Part shown: in pieces, positions 1-9,531 of the stretch
How the letters are laid out: each line of letters opens with the position of its first letter
Numbering within the stretch: the first letter of the stretch is position 1
Source: Adineta vaga
Taxonomy: Eukaryota; Rotifera
NCBI GenBank assembly: GCA_021613535.1
Contig: CP075497.1
Span: 8,308,001-8,372,000 of the forward strand
Length of the DNA: 64,000 bases
Direction of reading: 5' to 3'
Made by a program: the position numbers and the translations under genes
The notes under the pieces: model-generated
What the model was told of the DNA's origin: nothing
Seen by the model: the letters and a program-made list of their open reading frames with translations, nothing else
Databases searched by the model: none

Positions 1-1011
1 ACTCGATCAGGATACATAAATATACCTAATATATATATATATATATATTCGACGAAAGTGGAATTTTCTAAAGAAAACATCTTTCGAATTACCTGTTTCT
101 AATACTGTATAATTTTTTCCAGATAATTTGCTAGAAATTTTATCTCCGGCTCGTACAATGCCATCGGTGACTGCAACATTGATAATTGTTGAATTGATAG
201 CTGATGAATATACGGAATCAAATACAAATAATCGTAGAGGACCTGTTCGAGAATAATTTGGTGGTGGAAGTTGTTCAACAATTTGTTCTAATATCATTCC
301 ACAATTAGTTCCATGTTTGGCAGATATTTGAATAATATTTTTAGAAGAAAGTCCAAATTCAGATTCTATCTGACGAATTGTTCGTTCAACTTTTGCTTCT
401 TTTAAATCAATTTTATTGATAACGGCAATAACTTCCATAAATGAATCACAGGCAAGTAGGAAATTTGCTACTGTTTGTGCTTGAATACCTTGAGCAGCAT
501 CGACAAGAAGAATAGCAGATTGACATGCAGATAATGATCGAGCAACTTCTGTGGAAAAATCGACATGTCCAGGTGTATCGATTAGATTCAATAGATACGT
601 TTGATTTTTATGTGGATAAAACATTGAAACAGCAGCTGCTTTGACAGTTATTCCACGTTCTCTTTCAACATCAAGTTTATCAAGAACTTGACGATTTTCT
701 TTAGATTTTGGTATTGCACCTGTTAATTCTAGCAGACGATCAGCAAGTGTTGATTTTCCTAAAAGATATTATTTGAAATCAAATCAGTTCGTTTGAATGA
801 AATATTCAATACCATGATCAACATGAGCAATAATACAAAAATTTCGTACTAATGATGTTTCAAATGCATCCATTTTAATCGAACGAAGTGCTCGTTCGAC
901 AACTAGAGTCGGTTGATTCTCTGCATGTTGAAAACGGTATGGTATATAGATTCGATACAAAGAACGGAACGCTCTCTGACAAACTAATGAAACAAAACTA
1001 CACGATTGCAT
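1..1011 (-). CDS. GUF1: GUF1, mitochondrial EF4/LepA translation factor (partial, 3' end off window)
   Basis: Translational GTPase of the LepA/EF4 family, which acts on mitochondrial ribosomes. Exons by eye: 813-1011, 93-758 and 1-25, the last running off the left edge. All GTPase motifs are visible: G1 AHVDHGKST (split by intron 1), G3 DTPGHVDF, G4 NKID and G5 SAK. The text then enters the domain II beta-barrel. The first about 40 residues are basic and hydrophobic, consistent with a mitochondrial presequence. It lies 77 bp downstream of the PPR gene on the same strand. A pyrimidine-rich acceptor sits 12 bases before the start codon, suggesting trans-splicing of a downstream cistron. Only about the N-terminal 300 residues are present here. 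Confidence 0.92.
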
Positions 1012-1020
1012 TTATCAAAA

Positions 1021-1040
1021 CATCTATAAGAAAAAAGATC
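1021..1040 (-). other. Candidate trans-splice acceptor before GUF1
   Basis: Read on the minus strand this is a T-rich tract ending in TATAG, placed between the PPR stop and the GUF1 start with no donor that would join it to an upstream coding exon. The AG is followed at once by ATGTTTTGA, a two-codon upstream ORF, and the GUF1 ATG begins three bases after that stop. Confidence 0.5.
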
Positions 1041-1088
1041 AATTTCTATTTGAATGCGAATATGAAGGAATAGTTTTCTTTCGTTTAT

Positions 1089-2249
1089 TTATTCTTTTCG
1101 TTTAAGTAGACGATACAATCGTTGAGCTTCATCGAAATTTGAACAACTTGTATGCATATCAATCAAAGTCATTTGTATCGAAAGATTTTTTTCGATTATA
1201 TACGATGGAATCGATCGATGGATGTTTTCAGCTTGATGAGAAACACCTAGTTGTTTGACGGCATTGATGACATGTAAATAGAGACTAACATCCGGTGAAA
1301 TTGATGAAGATTGCAGTTGATTGAATAGAGAAAGGACTTGATCTGGTTGATTTTTTGTTAGGTATGCTTTCATTAATGCTGAGTATGCAACATGATCAAG
1401 CTTCGGAAGATGTTGATCGAACAGTTCCCGAGCACGATCAATTAAATTACATTTACAATACATGTCCATAAGCTGAAACATCGAAATAAATATATTTTAT
1501 CGTTTATTATTGATTCATATTCTTACCGCTGTTACTAATCGAATATTTGATGAATCAAGAAGTTTTAATCGAATCAATTCATCATGAACAGATTTTCCAA
1601 TATCTAATCGATGACAATCACTACATGCACTAAGTATACATGTTGCTGTCACAGCATCAAGTTCAATTATTTTGTTATTACATAAATCATTTTCATATAA
1701 TTCAATAGTTTTTCCTCCTAGTCCATTCATATTATAACCTAGAATATAGTAATGATATTCAGATTTTCATTATTTCTAACTCACCTTGGTCTCACCTTTG
1801 AACATGGTGCCGTAAAGGCTGATCTGTATCAATTGATTCTTCATTCTTTTTAGTCGATAGAAAATTTGTTCAGCTAGATCGATTCGTTTGATTTTTCCGA
1901 ACATGTAAATCAATTTGATTTGCAGTTCATAATATTCATTTTCATCTAATCTTTGATCTTTTTCAATAGATTCTTGTATTTTTTGACAGAAATTGAAATT
2001 GTTTATTTCACCACCCGCACGAATAATGTGTAAATAGCACGAAAAATCCGGTTTTACATGTATTATATTGACCATCCATTCAAATAAAGCTAATGTACGT
2101 ATCGATTCATTAGAATTATTATAATTTTTCATCAATTTTTGAATTTCAGATAATTCATGTTGAGTTGTTGATGAATTTACATTTGCTTTGGACAATGATA
2201 GATAACGAAATGATGAACGAATGAATGAAAAACGACGAACAAATTGCAT
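1089..2249 (-). CDS. Plant-style PLS-type pentatricopeptide repeat (PPR) protein
   Basis: Spliced exons 1796-2249, 1527-1738 and 1089-1472 give 349 residues. The central part reads like land-plant PLS-class PPR proteins: a FKGYNMNGLGGKTIELYE segment, then ATCILSACSDCHRLDIGKSV, then VTALMDMYCKCNLIDRAREL, each matching the plant L/S-motif pattern (alanine-cysteine, GK..H, ALIDMY.KCG, A..LF). About seven PPR-like helical hairpins fit. No E, E+ or DYW editing domain is visible before the stop. PPR proteins bind single-stranded organelle RNA. The first residues (basic, Ser-rich, no acids) could be a mitochondrial targeting peptide. It is followed 77 bp downstream by GUF1, another mitochondrial-expression gene. 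Plant-type PPRs are unusual in animals but have been reported from bdelloids, so horizontal origin is likely. Confidence 0.82.
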
Positions 2250-2588
2250 GATATCAAACGAACGAATTGCAGATTATCAGAAATGAATGAGTCATAATGC
2301 AATGCTGATTGGTTATTGATTGACATTCGTTTGAAACCAAAGACTCGACTGTTATATTGTTCAATTTTTTCTTAATAATATAATTAAAAAATTCATTTTT
2401 AGTTTTGTTTAGAAAAATCTCTTTTTCTTTATATTTATCACTCAGGAAATGTATTTTGTTCAGTGTCTCCTATCCTTTTGTTTGAAAGCGCCAATAATGC
2501 TTGTCCCTCGTTTATAATAATCATTCTTTAGTAGTAATAGAGTAGTAGCCAGCTGACATATTCAAAAGATCTTGTTGAATTGAATATT
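2250..2588. other. Divergent intergenic region between PPR-GUF1 and CHAF1B
   Basis: AT-rich spacer between two divergently transcribed genes, so it should carry both promoters. I see no convincing TATA box, ORF or RNA gene in it. Confidence 0.5.
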
Positions 2589-4347
2589 ATGAACGTTTGT
2601 ACACCTAATATTTCATGGCATGGATGCGATCCAGTCTATTCATGCGCAATCAATCCAATCGATGCAAAACGTTTAGCTACAGCTGGCATGCGAGGTATTC
2701 TTCGTTGATCAATGAATATTCACCTATTGATATCTATTCTATATTTAAGGTTCAATCTATCTTTGGGATATTGAATGTGCAATAGCTCAACAACCAACGA
2801 TTACATTTGTATCTTCACTTGTCGGTGCACATTTAGAATCTGTTAATTGTATTCGATGGAATTCTAAAGGAACACATTTAGCGAGTGGTAGTGATGATAG
2901 TACTATTTTTATTTGGACCAAAGCTCCAGTAACAACAGCCACAATGAATACTACAGAATCAAATGTAATTGTATTATCTAAAACAAATCAAACAACAACT
3001 ACAGCAACAACAACTGCTACGACAAGTGACAGTGATAATCTACTTGGTTGGGATAAAGATGTGCCTGAATCAAAAGAACGATGGCTTAAAAGTTTACCAT
3101 ATAAAAGTCATTTAGAACCTGTATTAGATTTAGCTTGGTCAAGAGATGATCAATTACTTGTTAGTGGTTCAGTTGATAAAAAAGTTATCGTCGTAAGTTC
3201 AACCTTTTCGTTTCTTACAATGATTAGTTCAAAGAAAAATCCATTTTTAATTTAGTGGAATGTGAATAAACGTGAAAAAATCTCTATTCTTGATGATCCC
3301 AAAGGTTTTGTTCAAGGTGTAGCGATTCATCCATGGCGTAAACATATTGCTGCAATGAGTACAGATCGTTCATTACGTATTTATGCAATGAAAGCTGAAA
3401 CAGGTGCAATTTCTCGATGTGTATATAATATTCGTAAAATAAAACCAGCAAATATGAAACAAGAAAATGGTGCATTAATGTTTATTGATGAAACTTCGAT
3501 GACATTTTTTCGACGTTGTGCTTATTTACCTGATGCTAGTCAATTAATTGTTTCAGGTGGATGTCTAGATAAAGCTTTCTTGGATGCATATAATAATGAA
3601 GAAAATGTTGAACAAAAAGAAGAAGTAAATAATCAACCGAATGATTTTGATGAATCAGATATTCAAATAATTGAAGAAAATGGAAATACGGAAGAGAAAA
3701 CTAGTACAGCAGCACCTTGTAAGAATTATTTATTGAATTGAATATATTTATATTTATATTTCTTATCTGATTACTTTCTTTTTGTTATAGTACCTGCAAA
3801 ATTAATCGATATCAATTGTGCTTATACGTTTGCAACATCTGGTCCAAAATTTGATCGACCTTTATCAATTTTACCCATTATAAATGATCAAGAGGTCATT
3901 GCTATTTCAGTTTGTCCTTCACTATTTCCATCGACATCATCTGCTGCACCATATCGAATGCTTTTTGCCTTGATTACAAAGACATCTCTATTTTTTTATG
4001 ATCAATTATCATCAGAACCATTTGCTTATGCACGTCGTATTCATCTCTTATCACTTACGGATGGTTGTTGGTCACATGATGGTCGTCTTTTTGTGGCATC
4101 ATCTGAAGATGGTTATGTAACATTTGTTACTTTTACAGATCAATGTCTTGGTGGACCTTGTTTATCTAATTCAGATAAAATCTTAGATGAGATGATGATC
4201 AATGCACTAACACCACCAACGCCAGCAGCAGCAGCACCAACAACAACAACAACAACGGCGACAGTTTCATCAGTAACTCCATCCTCCTCATCATCATTAA
4301 CAACACCAAATTTACTAACAATGGCAATTCAACAAAAGAAAAAATAA
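2589..4347 (+). CDS. CHAF1B: CHAF1B, chromatin assembly factor 1 subunit B (p60)
   Basis: WD40-repeat histone chaperone subunit of CAF-1, which deposits H3-H4 on newly replicated DNA in the nucleus. Exons 2589-2694, 2750-3192, 3256-3718 and 3791-4347 join in frame to 522 residues. The start (MNVCTPNISWHGCDPVYSC) aligns with the conserved p60 N-terminus, followed by WD blades such as GSIYLWDIE, HLASGSDDSTIFIW and LVSGSVDKKVIV. The RRCAYLPDASQLIVSGG segment and the late YRMLFALITKTSLFFYDQ, DGCWSHDGRLFVASSEDGY blades are diagnostic. A low-complexity Thr-rich insert occurs near residue 120 and the C-terminal tail is Pro/Ala/Thr/Ser-rich. No orphan splice acceptor precedes this ATG. Confidence 0.93.
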
Positions 4348-4994
4348 TATAATCAGAATAGTTTTTTTTTGTTCTCTCTTCTCTCTCATCTAAACATTGT
4401 GATCATGATTATTATTATTATTAGTTCTAATAAAAACACTGTCTGTATATATCTATATATATAAACTTGATATGATAAAATATCCTAGAAAGCACAATAT
4501 CATCACTATATCTATTATAGACTAATGATAACACTAAAATAGTTATGTTTTTTTTATATCTCGAATAGATTTAGTTGTATCGAGTTAGAAAATAAGAGAA
4601 AAAAGAAGAGAATGAATACACATAAGAACAATGTATACATAACTATTTTTCTTCGTTGTCTCTTTGTTTCTCTCTTTGTCGTTTGTGTACGGTTAGTGTC
4701 TATGTATATGATACTTGGTTCGAGCACATACAACAAAATCCGTCGCCCACTTTCTCTCCTTCTATCTCTTGTTCTTCGTTTTTCTTTCTTTTCTTTTACA
4801 ACTGATGATTTTTTGATTATGATGAACCGACACTAAGCAAGCAAGCTACGTGCTTACTCTGCTGTTCAAACATATGTGCGTTGGTGTTTACCCTGCTCAT
4901 AGCTCGCTTCATCTTGGAGGTCATTCAGCCCACTCTCATTTATATGTAGTCATTTTCTTGTCTTTTTGAGATTAACGATAAAATAACGTCGAAT
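4348..4994. other. Intergenic spacer downstream of CHAF1B
   Basis: Contains the presumed CHAF1B 3' UTR (AT-rich, several AATAAA-like words near 4428) and the upstream region of the PP1-inhibitor gene. Small open frames on both strands near 4554-4836 are pyrimidine-rich low complexity and do not look coding. Confidence 0.5.
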
Positions 4995-5708
4995 ATGAAT
5001 TTTATTAAACGTCCTTTCCATCATACGAATTCAACAACATCGACAACAACATCATCTAGCATACGAGATTCACATACGATACCATCGTCTACAACTTCAT
5101 CTTCATCAACAGATAAACCGAGTGGATCATTAACTGGTTCTGTACGTTTTAATGATCTAATATCAGCTCAACCAAAATTTAATGAACGTGAGAAATATTT
5201 AACTGCGTAAGTATTTCAAAACGGAAGAACAATTTCCTTGCACGAACTATCTTCATATTAGAAAATATCCTCAACAACAAATGCAACTGATACGTAAACG
5301 ATTGAAAGTGGAATTTTGGGTAGATGATCAATTACGATTATTATATGAAATTAAAGTAAGTTTTTCGTTTCTTTTTCTCCTAATTCAACAATAAATATCC
5401 TTGTTTTCTTCTTAGGATGATGATTCACAAGATGATCATGATCATTGTCCCGGAGATTTGATTGATTCATTATTAGATATGGATGATGAACCGGAACGAC
5501 GTACATTTCTTCTCGTAAGTCTTATCTTGTCTTCTGTTCATCAATCATTATCTATTACATATTTCTATAGGATAAGTTAAGAAATACCAAACAATCTCGT
5601 TCTAAAACAATGGTAAATATTCTAATATCAATCATTGATCATCTCATCGATTCTTATCTATTCTAGGAATTTATTGATGAATTATTACATCGTGTGAAAA
5701 TGTTGTAA
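4995..5708 (+). CDS. PPP1R14/CPI-17-like protein phosphatase 1 inhibitor
   Basis: Small inhibitor of protein phosphatase 1 that normally becomes active when a Thr in its N-terminal segment is phosphorylated. Exons 4995-5206, 5262-5355, 5416-5514, 5571-5612 and 5667-5708 give 162 residues. After a Ser/Thr-rich N-terminal tail the family core is clear: EREKYLTAKYPQQQM around the candidate phospho-Thr, LKVEFWVDDQLRLLYEI, DLIDSLLDMDDEPERRTFLL and a final EFIDELLHRVK helix, matching the CPI-17/PHI-1 four-helix fold. The position equivalent to the regulatory Thr is kept (YLTAKY). Which vertebrate paralogue (14A-D) it corresponds to cannot be decided, hence no symbol. Confidence 0.88.
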
Positions 5709-5845
5709 TTATATAAGATTTCTTTTTTGCTTTTCCTTTTGTTGTTCAATTAATTTCCTTTTTTTTAAAGCCACAAAAAATATAATATCGAAAAAGAGAG
5801 AATATATATGACAGAACTTTTAAAAACAACCTTTTCTTTTCTAAG

Positions 5846-7167
5846 CTAATGATGTCCTTTAAGCCGTTTTGTAGAATTATAGTAATGAGTTTCGGAATCA
5901 GATAGAATTTCTCCATCCTCAGATTCAGATGAACTAGATTGAGAATGAAGTTCGTCAAGAAGGTAGCGATGAATTTTCTTATATGATTTCATTTGATTTC
6001 GAAGAAATTCATCAATTTGAGAAGTCATTTCATCGAAATCTTGTCGAATAATTAGTTCATATTCGTGTTCATAATCTTTCAATTGCTGTTGACTAAAACA
6101 CAAAAAAAAAAGAAATACGAACATGTCACACTAACTAAATCATATTTTCCAATATATATGTTATCGAATTTCAGGGTAAAATAAACACTTGAATAGCTAT
6201 AGTTTTCTTCGTTCGATTTGTCTCCTTTCATTGAGCTGTCAGTTCTAACACATGTAGCAATGCACAAGGATGTCTCAAAAGTAACGTTTATCAAAAGAAT
6301 CGAATACATGTTTATGTTAATTCGATTGGCTCATTTGTTATTAAACAATTGATATAATATTTAAATAAATGTAGAAAATTTCTTCTCTCTCTCTGTTTCT
6401 GTATAGATTCAATTCACATACCTGCATGCATAGGATGATTCATTACTACTTGATGAATTTATTGACTGTCTTTGTTGTAAGAGAGGAGTCGATGTTCGAA
6501 GTTCTTCTTCAATAATACTATTATGTCGATGAACTAATAGAGAAGAATATTGTGCAGTATCTACATCGGAGCTTCTCATTTGAGATTGAGAAGATTTTGA
6601 TTTTCTTTCATCACTTGATATCTGTTCCATTTTAATTTCGACTTGAGATGGTCTCAATGCTTGTTTAACAATTAACGGTATTCTATTAGCGAAATGTTTT
6701 CGATTATTTGCAAATACGGATGGAATTGAATTAATAGATTCAAATTCAATATAAACATATTCAACACCATGTCCAGATGATACACAAATACAATTTAGGA
6801 TTCGTCCATATTTTGTAAAGACTTTTTTTATGATATTTCGATCAAGTTTTGAATCTTTATGAGCAATACAAATTTTTCGGTCGGTTATCAAACGTGTTTG
6901 ATCAGAAAATGCTGCTTGATAAGGATGAATATCCAAACGGATTCGACAGATCATATGATCGATCTTATTTGTAAGAAAAGCACTCATATCTGTATCAGAT
7001 GAAAATCTTATAAAACGATAATCAACTAACCATTCATCAGTAGTATGTGTACAATTATGATAGAATGCTTCAATATGTCCAAAACGTTGGAAATATTCTC
7101 GTAATTGTTCATCTTTAATTGATTGAATATTACCAACATAAATTGTATTCGGAGATGAGGAATGCAT
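5846..7167 (-). CDS. Two-RRM RNA-binding protein, paralogue 1 (lineage-specific)
   Basis: Exons 6422-7167 and 5846-6092 splice to 330 residues. Two degenerate RRM-like domains are visible: residues 7-90 (TIYVGNIQSIKDEQLREYF ... WLVDYRFIRF) and about 98-180 (RKICIAHKDS ... KVFTKYGRILN ... VEYVYIEFES). A Ser/Gln-rich linker and a charged C-terminal coiled coil (DYEHEYELIIRQDFDEMTS) follow, ending in an acidic Ser tail. It is a tandem paralogue of the gene at 7239-8015, from which only 71 bases separate it. The start at 7167 was chosen because an acceptor-like TTTTCAG lies eight bases upstream and the codons before it read as leader. Function is unknown beyond likely RNA or nucleic-acid binding. 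Confidence 0.72.
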
Positions 7168-7175
7168 ATTTCTAT

Positions 7176-7190
7176 CTGAAAACAAGATTA
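7176..7190 (-). other. Candidate trans-splice acceptor before RRM paralogue 1
   Basis: Minus-strand CTTGTTTTCAG between the stop of RRM paralogue 2 and the start of paralogue 1, with no matching upstream donor in a coding exon of this gene. Confidence 0.45.
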
Positions 7191-7238
7191 TATACAAATT
7201 TCATAATAACAAGAAGAAGAAAAAAGAAATATGTTTAT

Positions 7239-8015
7239 TTATTGAATCATTTTTCTAATTTGTTCGTAATTCTGACGTTTTTCTTTAACAAAATCTGAGA
7301 TTTGATTTTCAATTGACTCGAATTCTTGACGAATTTTTAAATTATATTCACGTTCTAAATGAATTAATAAACTTCCATCATCATTCATTTCAACTCTAAA
7401 ATATACACAAAAATTGGAGACATCATTGCAAACAAATAATTCATACTCTTGTTTTTCGATTTTACATAGATCAACATCTGTCGGTCTTAGAAAAGGTAAA
7501 ATATTCAAAGTTTGATCTCGTATTCGATGACGACGAATTTTGCCTTTTAATAATTTATTTCTTGTTATTGCAGAATCAAATTCAATATAAACATTTTTTT
7601 GTTCATTTACATCTGTTTCTGAAATTGTTTGTTTGATTGTACCAAATGTACGTAAATATTTTTTTATCTCATTTAAGGATATATTATTTGGAAGATTTGA
7701 AAGACATATTTTTCGATCAACATGTAAAGGAACAGCAGGATGAAGAACTTCATCGAATGGTCGAACATCAAGAATGATTCCATTATTGAGCATATGTGAA
7801 GATATGGAAAGAAATTTCGAATAAGATTCTACATTTAAAAAACGAACAAATGTAAAATCAACAAGATGAGCTTGTTCGGAAGAAGATAATAAACGACGTG
7901 AACAATCAAGAATAAGACCAAGTTTTGAGCAATATTCACGTAAATAATCATTTGAAATCGAACGTGTATTACCTAAATATACAGTTGTTGATTCTGATTT
8001 ATGATTCGAATTCAT
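7239..8015 (-). CDS. Two-RRM RNA-binding protein, paralogue 2
   Basis: Intronless 258-residue ORF with the same plan as its neighbour: a first RRM-like domain (TVYLGNTRSISNDYLREYC ... VDFTFVRF), a second one (DRKICLSNLPNNISLNEIKK ... KNVYIEFDSAI), the shared LRPTDVD junction and a C-terminal coiled coil (LEREYNLKIRQEFESIENQ). It lacks the intron and the Ser-rich linker of paralogue 1, so either that intron was gained with the linker or lost here. It would be the upstream cistron of the pair. RNP1/RNP2 signatures are weak, so RNA-binding specificity cannot be inferred. Confidence 0.72.
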   Translation of the reverse strand: MNSNHKSESTTVYLGNTRSISNDYLREYCSKLGLILDCSRRLLSSSEQAHLVDFTFVRFLNVESYSKFLSISSHMLNNGIILDVRPFDEVLHPAVPLHVDRKICLSNLPNNISLNEIKKYLRTFGTIKQTISETDVNEQKNVYIEFDSAITRNKLLKGKIRRHRIRDQTLNILPFLRPTDVDLCKIEKQEYELFVCNDVSNFCVYFRVEMNDDGSLLIHLEREYNLKIRQEFESIENQISDFVKEKRQNYEQIRKMIQ

Positions 8016-8355
8016 CCTTTCTATTTTTAATCAATGAGATGTTTATATAAGAAAAGAAAAAAACATTGGAAATTATTTGAGCAACTGATTGTCAAGGTGT
8101 TTTTGTATGGATGGACATTATAAGGATGATATTACTTATGAATACAACAGATGTCTCTCATAAACAACGTTTATAATCTAGAATATTCTTATGATTTGGT
8201 GAATATATACAAATTATTGCAGTCGAAATTTTGAAGAGTTCTAAAAGAAAGAAAAATATAAGTTTATTGAATTAGTTAATTCGATTCAAAGTTGAAATGA
8301 ATCAACAATATCTTTTCTTTTCATATTATTCTGTAAGAAAACTAAAAATAATCAT
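8016..8355. other. Spacer between TMEM184-like gene and RRM pair
   Basis: AT-rich 340-bp spacer; should contain the 3' end of the TMEM184-like transcript and the promoter or leader of the RRM pair. No ORF or RNA gene is recognised. Confidence 0.45.
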
Positions 8356-9531
8356 TTAAAAACGTGTAGAAACAATTTTTGTTTCTGGATCATCTCTATC
8401 ATTCATATATCGATAACGAGATTCTAATAACATTTTGAATTTTCCATTAGCATAAGATTTCCAATCAAATATCCAATGATGAGCAATCGAAAAGAAGAAC
8501 ATTTCTACACAAACGAGAACATTTTCTAATAGAATTTTTTCTTCTTCAACTGTAAATCCTGTTGTTGATCCATTACAATAATTATTCGTTGTTGGATCAC
8601 ATGTTGTATTTCTTAAGATATGAATCGCTGCTAAACCACTCATTAAAACAGATTGCCAAAAAATAAAAAATACAATGAGTTTAATCACTATAAATTTTGG
8701 TAACGGTTTAAAAGGTTTTAATTGATCTTTCGTATTGCTATAAAAAGTTACTAAACTATACAAAGCTATCGTTTGACTAATATTAATAATAATTATAATA
8801 TAAGGATAACCTCGATTAAATTTCCATTGTCCATTTGCATAAACACCAGCTAGATTAAGAACAACAGCAACACCTGAACATATCGGAGTAATCCATGAAT
8901 ATTGTAATAGACCAATTTTAAAAACCCAAACCCATTTAACACTTGGACGCAATTTTATACAACAACATGGTAAAGGTAATTCAATTCGTTCTCGACTTAG
9001 AATAACTTCTTCAACACCACGATGACCACCAAGATATTTTGTTAATAATAATAGAAAACAATAGATAATATAAGCTTCATAACAAGCTTTAATAAATTCC
9101 ATATAAATAGCTGATTGAAAGAATAAAATTGATAACCATGATGTGATTGAATAAATAGGTATCACAGCTAGAATTCGCATGATTCGCTTTTGAGATGGAT
9201 GATGTGTTTTATGAAAAAAATGTTGAATTATTTGATAGAAAGACATCAATGTTGCGACAATAGCAAAAATACCACCAATAATAGCAATAAGACCTTGTTC
9301 ATGAACAGGATCTTTGTACTTTTGCCATTCAACAGGACTATTCACTACCCATATAATAATAAGAGAAATAGCAGAAGCAAGAATAGCGAATATACCCCAT
9401 AGAACTTCATTCTTAAAAAGTGCTAAAAATCTTTCTAAACATGAAAGTGATCGTTGTGGAGATATTTCCGGGTTGTTTTCAAAAGATAACTGTTGTTGGT
9501 GATAATATGATTGTGCGTACTGACCCAACAT
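8356..9531 (-). CDS. TMEM184/organic solute transporter-alpha family membrane protein
   Basis: Intronless 391-residue polytopic membrane protein of the Ost-alpha/TMEM184 (DUF300) family. Seven hydrophobic segments follow a short cytosolic N-terminus, with family-typical stretches between them: the SFYQIIQHFFHKTHHPSQKR loop, RILAVIPIYSITSWLSILF, AIYMEFIKACYEAYIIYCF, the CCCIKLRPSVKWVWVFKIG Cys-rich loop, YSLVTFYSNTKDQLKPFKPL and PKFIVIKLIVFFIFWQSVL. Family members sit in the plasma or vesicle membrane; proposed roles include solute transport and trafficking, not inferable here. The lack of introns is unusual beside its intron-rich neighbours. Confidence 0.87.
   Translation of the reverse strand: MLGQYAQSYYHQQQLSFENNPEISPQRSLSCLERFLALFKNEVLWGIFAILASAISLIIIWVVNSPVEWQKYKDPVHEQGLIAIIGGIFAIVATLMSFYQIIQHFFHKTHHPSQKRIMRILAVIPIYSITSWLSILFFQSAIYMEFIKACYEAYIIYCFLLLLTKYLGGHRGVEEVILSRERIELPLPCCCIKLRPSVKWVWVFKIGLLQYSWITPICSGVAVVLNLAGVYANGQWKFNRGYPYIIIIINISQTIALYSLVTFYSNTKDQLKPFKPLPKFIVIKLIVFFIFWQSVLMSGLAAIHILRNTTCDPTTNNYCNGSTTGFTVEEEKILLENVLVCVEMFFFSIAHHWIFDWKSYANGKFKMLLESRYRYMNDRDDPETKIVSTRF

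Noticed and set aside
1089-1200. DYW or E-domain at the end of the PPR protein
   Set aside because: The chain stops shortly after the last repeat (RLLKRKE) and has no HxE...CxxC or DYW terminus.
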